From JBEKHI01 sp050012355 (GTDB lineage: Bacteria; Actinomycetota; Actinomycetes; Streptosporangiales; Streptosporangiaceae), in assembly GCA_050012355.1 (NCBI GenBank), contig JBEKHI010000065.1, positions 1 to 26,243 on the forward strand: DNA of 26,243 nt, read 5' to 3'. Under the pieces are notes generated by a model. It was not told where the DNA came from and ran no database searches. It was given only the letters and a program-made list of their open reading frames with translations. The translations under genes were made by a program, and so were the position numbers. Numbering within the stretch: the stretch's first letter is position 1; every line of letters starts with the position of its first letter. Shown one piece after another: positions 22,082-26,243 of the stretch.

Positions 22082-23556
22082 CGGCCGCTGAGCAGACCGG
22101 GGACCCGGTGATGCACAATGCCTTCTCCTGGCGGTTCGTCACCCCGATGCTGCTGGGCTCGGCGCTCAATCCGGTCAACAGCTCGGTCATCGCGACCGCG
22201 CTGGTGCCGATTGCCGCCGCGCTGCACGTCCCGGTCGGCCGGACCGCGGTCCTGGTCTCCGTGCTGTACCTGGCGACGTCCATCGCGCAGCCGACCGCGG
22301 GAAAGCTGTCGGAGGAGTTCGGGCCGCGCCGCGTGTTCCTGACTGGCATCGTGACCGTGCTAGCGGGCGGCCTGCTCGGCGGGTTCGCGCAGAACCTGGC
22401 CGAGCTGATGGTGGCCCGGGTGCTGATCGGCATCGGTACCTCGGCCGGCTACCCGTCGGCGATGCTGCTGATCCGCCGCCGGGCCGATCAGGCCGGCCTC
22501 GATGCCCCGCCTGGCAGCGTCCTGGGCAGCCTGGTCATCGCCGGGATCGTCACGGCCGCGATCGGGCTGCCCCTCGGCGGCGTGCTCGTCGAGGCCTGGG
22601 GGTGGCGGACCACGTTCTTCGTCAACATCCCGGTCACGCTGATCACGCTGGCGATGGCCTTGACCTGGATTCCGCGCGACCCGCGCTCAGACGCACGGCG
22701 CACAGTGCGCGAGGTGGCGGTACGGATCGACGTGGCGGGCATCGCCGGGTTCGGCGGGACAATCACGGCCCTGCTGGTATTCCTGCTGTCACTGCCGAAG
22801 CCGGACTGGATCGCGCTCGCCATCGCGGTCGTGGCGGGTGCCGCACTGGTCGCCTGGGAGCTGCGGGCGAGCCGCCCGTTCTTCGACGTGCGGCTGCTGG
22901 CAACCAACCGGGCACTGACCCGTACCTACCTGCGATTCGCCGTGACGATGCTGTGCATCTACACCGTGTTCTACGGGATCACCCAGTGGATGGAGGCGGG
23001 CAGGGGGCTGTCGGCCATGACTGCCGGGCTGGTCCTGCTGCCGATGAGCGTGCTATCCGGCGTGGTAGCCCGGCCGGTCTCGCAGCGGAACCTGCTGCGC
23101 ACACCGCTGATCCTGGCCGCCGTCTGCTGCCTGGCCGGATCGGCCGGGACGCTGCTGCTGACCCACGACACCCCGGTCGCCTTGATCGTGGCCGTCACCC
23201 TGATCTTCGGGGTCACCAGCGGCGCCGGAGCTAGCGCGAACCAGACCGCCCTGTACGCACAGGTGCCCGCCGCGGATATCGGAACCGCCTCCGGCCTGCT
23301 GCGCTCCTTCGGTTACATCGGATCGATCGCGTCCTCGGCGATCATCGCGATCGTGTTCCGCACCAATGTCAGCGACCACGGCCTGCATGTGACCGCGATC
23401 ATCATGATCGCGGTCAGCGTGGTGGCGCTGGCCCTCACCCTCGCTGACCGCCAGCTGATGTCGCTGGCCAGCACCCGGCGGACCCCGCCCGTTCCGCCCA
23501 CGAGCACGGCTACCACGTCGTCCTCGCCACGCTCGGCTAGTCGTCGGCGCCGATGA
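22078..23556 (+). CDS. MFS drug-efflux-type transporter
   Basis: A 492-residue membrane protein with about 12-14 hydrophobic helices, consistent with the DHA family of proton-driven multidrug exporters. MFS motif A is seen in the first cytoplasmic loop as GKLSEEFGPRRVF (about residue 75). A basic loop with PRDPRSDARRTVRE lies mid-protein. The last 25 residues are Pro/Ser/Thr/Arg-rich and likely cytoplasmic. It is translationally coupled to marR. Its 3' end overlaps the end of the convergent DUF5666 gene by 20 bases. The exported compound is not predictable from sequence. Confidence 0.9.
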   Translation: MTAAEQTGDPVMHNAFSWRFVTPMLLGSALNPVNSSVIATALVPIAAALHVPVGRTAVLVSVLYLATSIAQPTAGKLSEEFGPRRVFLTGIVTVLAGGLLGGFAQNLAELMVARVLIGIGTSAGYPSAMLLIRRRADQAGLDAPPGSVLGSLVIAGIVTAAIGLPLGGVLVEAWGWRTTFFVNIPVTLITLAMALTWIPRDPRSDARRTVREVAVRIDVAGIAGFGGTITALLVFLLSLPKPDWIALAIAVVAGAALVAWELRASRPFFDVRLLATNRALTRTYLRFAVTMLCIYTVFYGITQWMEAGRGLSAMTAGLVLLPMSVLSGVVARPVSQRNLLRTPLILAAVCCLAGSAGTLLLTHDTPVALIVAVTLIFGVTSGAGASANQTALYAQVPAADIGTASGLLRSFGYIGSIASSAIIAIVFRTNVSDHGLHVTAIIMIAVSVVALALTLADRQLMSLASTRRTPPVPPTSTATTSSSPRSASRRRR

Positions 23557-24223
23557 CCTTGAAGTCCTGGTTGACGAAGATGTGGTGCGGCCAGTTGACG
23601 CCGATGTTGTGGACTTCGTAATCGCCGTTGCTCAGCTTTACGACCCGGTCGACAATGCCCCCCGGGTAGGCAGCCAGCGCGGCTTCGGTTGCCTGATCCG
23701 CGTCGGTGCCACTGACGATCGTGCCCTGCCCCTGGGTGTAATCCGATGGGATCTCACCGACCTGCTTCGTCGAGCCCGACGTGCCCTCCTTATAGGAGAT
23801 CACCTCTGACGCGGTCGAGGAGTTGCTGGCCGGTGGCTGCACGATTACCTGGGCGGCCGTGATGGTCTTGTTGTCGTCGGTCCCCAGCACGAGAACGGGC
23901 TGGCCGGTTGTCACGGCGCTCGCCGAGGCCGTGCCAGACCCGTTCTCGTACGTCGTGGACGACGTCTCCTTGACGGTCACCGCCACGTTCCCCGTCGTCG
24001 TCACGGTAAAGCCCGACGTGGAGGTGCCGCTGACGGTACCGGCCGTTCCCCCTGGCTCCGGCCCAGACCGCGCGTTGGAGCCGCTGCCGGATCCGAAGTG
24101 ACCCGCCGCAGCGGACGCGCCACTGCTGGATGTCGCGCTGACGATTCCGTAGGAACCGCCCGCGATCACAATGGCCGCCGCCGCTCCGCCGATAATGAAC
24201 CTAGTGCGCTTGCGAGAAGACAT
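23537..24223 (-). CDS. Membrane-anchored DUF5666/PepSY-like protein
   Basis: A 228-residue protein with a basic start (SSRKRTR) and one hydrophobic helix (about 8-28), which could be a membrane anchor or a signal peptide. A Gly/Ser linker follows (about 30-55). A central beta-rich DUF5666-like domain (about 57-130) shows GTVSGTSTSGFTVTT, VKETSSTTYENGSG and GQPVLVLGT. The C-terminal part (about 165-228) resembles a PepSY unit: DADQATEAALAAYPGGIVDR, then KLSNGDYEVHNIGVNWPHHI. The ATG at 24223 is chosen because the membrane helix starts just after it and AGGA is upstream; the open frame extends to 24304. Function unknown; PepSY-type domains are linked to inhibition of extracellular peptidases. 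Confidence 0.72.
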   Translation of the reverse strand: MSSRKRTRFIIGGAAAAIVIAGGSYGIVSATSSSGASAAAGHFGSGSGSNARSGPEPGGTAGTVSGTSTSGFTVTTTGNVAVTVKETSSTTYENGSGTASASAVTTGQPVLVLGTDDNKTITAAQVIVQPPASNSSTASEVISYKEGTSGSTKQVGEIPSDYTQGQGTIVSGTDADQATEAALAAYPGGIVDRVVKLSNGDYEVHNIGVNWPHHIFVNQDFKVIGADD

Positions 24224-24623
24224 TAGCTGAGTTCCTGTCACCGAGTTTCTGAATCTCTGATCCGAAGATGCCAACCGGTGCTGGAACAGCGGTGAGAGAA
24301 ACACCGCAAGCTTGCCGAGGGATTACGCTAAGCCGACTGACCTTAAGATCACCGGGACGGCGCCGCAACAAAACCGCAAGATCCATGAGTAAGCCGACAG
24401 AACATGACCCCATGGATGGCCCATCGCTGGCGTTCTCCCGCTATCGATGGCCCATCCATGGGGTCACGGGTGCCGCTGAGCGCGAGACGGCCTTCGGCCG
24501 GCCGCCGATCGGTCACGCCTAGGGAGAAGACTACGAATTAACGGGATTCGATCGGGGCAGCGCGCGAGGCAGGCTTCAGAGGCAGGGAGCACACGAAAAC
24601 CTCGCTGCGTTAGGCGGACTGGC
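24224..24623. other. Divergent intergenic spacer without a gene
   Basis: These 400 bases separate the leftward DUF5666/PepSY-like gene from the rightward LysR gene. Short open frames are present but none has a ribosome-binding site or a recognisable product. No convincing -35/-10 pair was found by eye. The one clear structure is the inverted repeat at 24405-24466. Confidence 0.55.
24405..24466. repeat. 22-bp imperfect inverted repeat in a divergent spacer
   Basis: Bases 24405-24426 and 24445-24466 are inverted copies at 21 of 22 positions, with an 18-base spacer. Each arm also contains small palindromes of its own (CCATGG, GGCC). It lies between divergent genes, so a simple end-of-gene terminator is not expected. 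Options are the terminator of an unseen small RNA, an operator or mRNA leader structure for the LysR gene, or a mobile-repeat remnant. Confidence 0.6.
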
Positions 24624-25667
24624 ATGAGCCAAGCACAGCCGGAGCAGATGACCTCGGGAGCTCCGCTGGCGATCGAACTGCGGCATCTGCGCTACTTCGT
24701 AGCGCTCGCCGACGCCGGCAGCTTCACCCACGCCGCTGAGCGGATGTTCATCAGCCAGCCGACCCTGAGCCAGCAGATCCGGCGGCTAGAAGAGATCGTC
24801 GGCACGCGGTTGCTGCAGCGTCGGCGTGAAGGGCTGCGCCTCACCACGGCCGGGACCGTGCTCCTGGAGGCATCCCGCACGGTGCTGTCGCTGGTGGACC
24901 ATGAGGTGAACCGGACTCGCCAGGCAGCGGGGCTTGGACGCCAGCGCCTGGGGGTGACCGTGCCGCCGCGCATGCCGGATGCGCTCGCCGTCGCGGTCGC
25001 TTCCGCGCTGCGGTCGGCCGCGGCCACCGCCGATGCCGAGGTGATCTGGATGGAAACCTCCCTCGACGCCGAATTCTCGCTGATCCGGCAGCGCCGGGCC
25101 GATGCCGGACTGGGCTGGCTGACGACCGGTCCCGAGGCGCTGCCTTCCGAGCTCGACGCCATGACCCTAGGGGAGTTCGCGCCCGATGTCTGGGTTCCTT
25201 CGTGGCATCCGGCGGCGCGGAGCGCGACGATCAGCCTCGGCGAACTCGCTCGGATGGTCGTCATCCACGGACCGCGCCGCGCGGAGCCGGGAATCTACGA
25301 CGCCTGGACGCGGGTCCTTCGAACCGAGGATCCGCGATTCGACTTCACCGATCCGCCGCTCCGGCACTCGCTCCAGCTGGCCCTCACCTTCGCCGCGACC
25401 GCCGACCTGCCGACCGCGGTGCTGACCAGCCCCAGTGCCCTCGCGGGAAACCAGCCTGGGCTGACCCGGCTACCTCGCCCGGCGGCCATCCACGGAATGG
25501 TCCGGGTCGATATCGCACACCATCCGCTGACCGCCACCGCGGCTCTGGTGTGGAGCAGCGACCTGCCACGCCCCCTCCAGCAGATTCTCTTCGACACCGC
25601 GGACGGCATAGTCAGCTCAGCCGCGACACAGATCCGCGGGCAGCAGCCCGCGGCTATCGGCCAGTAG
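24624..25667 (+). CDS. LysR family transcriptional regulator
   Basis: A 347-residue LysR regulator. The N-terminal winged helix-turn-helix is canonical: ELRHLRYFVALADAGSFTHA, AERMFISQPTLSQQIRRLEE, TRLLQRRREGLRLTTAG (about residues 18-77). The C-terminal effector domain (about 105-330) is the periplasmic-binding-protein-like fold, less conserved, so no ligand can be given. The ATG at 24624 has only a weak ribosome-binding site; the 17 residues before the helix-turn-helix are longer than usual, and an ATG at 24648 could be the true start. The next gene (HdeD family) follows 38 bases later on the same strand, so the two may be co-transcribed. Confidence 0.88.
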   Translation: MSQAQPEQMTSGAPLAIELRHLRYFVALADAGSFTHAAERMFISQPTLSQQIRRLEEIVGTRLLQRRREGLRLTTAGTVLLEASRTVLSLVDHEVNRTRQAAGLGRQRLGVTVPPRMPDALAVAVASALRSAAATADAEVIWMETSLDAEFSLIRQRRADAGLGWLTTGPEALPSELDAMTLGEFAPDVWVPSWHPAARSATISLGELARMVVIHGPRRAEPGIYDAWTRVLRTEDPRFDFTDPPLRHSLQLALTFAATADLPTAVLTSPSALAGNQPGLTRLPRPAAIHGMVRVDIAHHPLTATAALVWSSDLPRPLQQILFDTADGIVSSAATQIRGQQPAAIGQ

Positions 25668-25705
25668 GCGCAGGGCCCCAAGCCCTGGCACGAAAGGAAC
25701 CTGTC

Positions 25706-26243
25706 ATGTCCAGATCACTGTCAACCTCGCTCATCGTGCGCGGTGTGCTGGCGGCTATCGTCGGGATCGTGGCCATCGCCTGGCCGGGGGTGACCATCCT
25801 CGCGCTGGTCATCCTGTTCGCGGTATACGCGTTCATGGACGCGGGGCTGGAAGGAACGCGCGCCTTCACCAGCCGGACCGCCGGGCCGGTTTTCGGCCAC
25901 CTGATCGTGGCCGTGATCGATGTCGGCGCGGGCATCTTCGCGATCGTCTGGCCGGGGCCGACCGCCCTGGTGCTCGTCATCGTGGTGGCGGCCTGGGCCT
26001 TCGTCGGAGGCTTCTTCGAGATCTTCGCGGCCTTCCAGAGCGGAGAACGAGCCGGGACACGCGCGCTGTTCTTGATCGGCGGCCTGATATCCATCCTGTT
26101 CGGCATCGTGCTCGCTGCCCGGCCCGGCGTTGGCGTGCTCACCCTTGCCCTGCTGTTCGGCCTGTACAGCCTGATCTTCGGTGTCTCACAGGTCGTCATG
26201 GGAATCGAGGCACACCGAACGGGAAAGAGCCTGCATGCCGTAA
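25706..26243 (+). CDS. HdeD family (DUF308) membrane protein, 3' end outside window
   Basis: The first 179 residues of a small membrane protein are visible. Three similar units, each two hydrophobic helices around a W/R-PG turn, can be seen: AIVGIVAIAWPGVTILALVI, AGIFAIVWPGPTALVLVIVV and SILFGIVLAARPGVGVLTLA. This is the pattern of HdeD/DUF308 proteins, which are linked to acid or general stress in enterobacteria; the role in actinomycetes is not established. An AAAGGA site lies eight bases before the ATG. The TAA in the last three bases of the window is out of frame, so the gene continues. Confidence 0.85.
   Translation, partial: MSRSLSTSLIVRGVLAAIVGIVAIAWPGVTILALVILFAVYAFMDAGLEGTRAFTSRTAGPVFGHLIVAVIDVGAGIFAIVWPGPTALVLVIVVAAWAFVGGFFEIFAAFQSGERAGTRALFLIGGLISILFGIVLAARPGVGVLTLALLFGLYSLIFGVSQVVMGIEAHRTGKSLHAV

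Noticed and set aside
26241..26243. TAA at the very end of the window as the stop of the HdeD-family gene
   Set aside because: Counting codons from the ATG at 25706 puts this TAA out of frame; the frame reads GTA then one more base, so the gene is open at the edge.

Overview
The window is high-GC DNA (roughly 70% by eye) with short AT-rich patches confined to promoter gaps. Gene content points to a filamentous actinomycete of the Streptosporangiales/Streptomycetales type: a class F sortase beside a DUF4397 protein, a nitrate/nitrite-sensing-domain kinase followed by a roadblock protein (conservon type), a large LuxR-family ATP-binding regulator, PucR, TetR, XRE, MarR and LysR regulators, and GTG/TTG starts with many 4-14 base overlaps. 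No rRNA, tRNA, CRISPR array, insertion sequence or phage gene was seen. The species cannot be named from this sequence.

Left part (1-5153). The window opens inside a BNR/Asp-box repeat protein. It converges, across a spacer with a 23-bp hairpin, on a leftward operon: rhomboid-like protease, single-pass membrane protein of unknown function, DUF4397 surface protein, class F sortase. This looks like a small cell-surface module. A TetR regulator is divergent from it, and the shared promoter gap carries an inverted repeat made of the two putative -35 boxes.

Central part (5160-12770). This is a polyhydroxyalkanoate (PHA) locus. A PucR regulator is divergent from a tightly overlapping operon of a class II (medium-chain type) PHA synthase phaC, a medium-chain-type PHA depolymerase phaZ, a glutaryl-CoA-dehydrogenase-like acyl-CoA dehydrogenase and a fatty acyl-CoA ligase. 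Converging on it are a small XRE regulator and a phasin-like granule protein. Together the genes could activate fatty acids, start beta-oxidation, polymerise 3-hydroxyacyl-CoA, remobilise the polymer and coat the granule. The phaC-phaZ order matches Pseudomonas, but the accessory genes differ.

Right part (12919-26243). It holds msrA, a secreted DUF1906 (glycoside-hydrolase-like) protein, a two-gene partial conservon (kinase plus roadblock, lacking the usual DUF742 and GTPase genes), a convergent LAL regulator, a divergent marR-MFS efflux operon, a membrane-anchored DUF5666/PepSY-like protein, a 400-bp divergent spacer with a 22-bp imperfect inverted repeat, a LysR regulator, and an HdeD-family membrane protein that runs off the window end.
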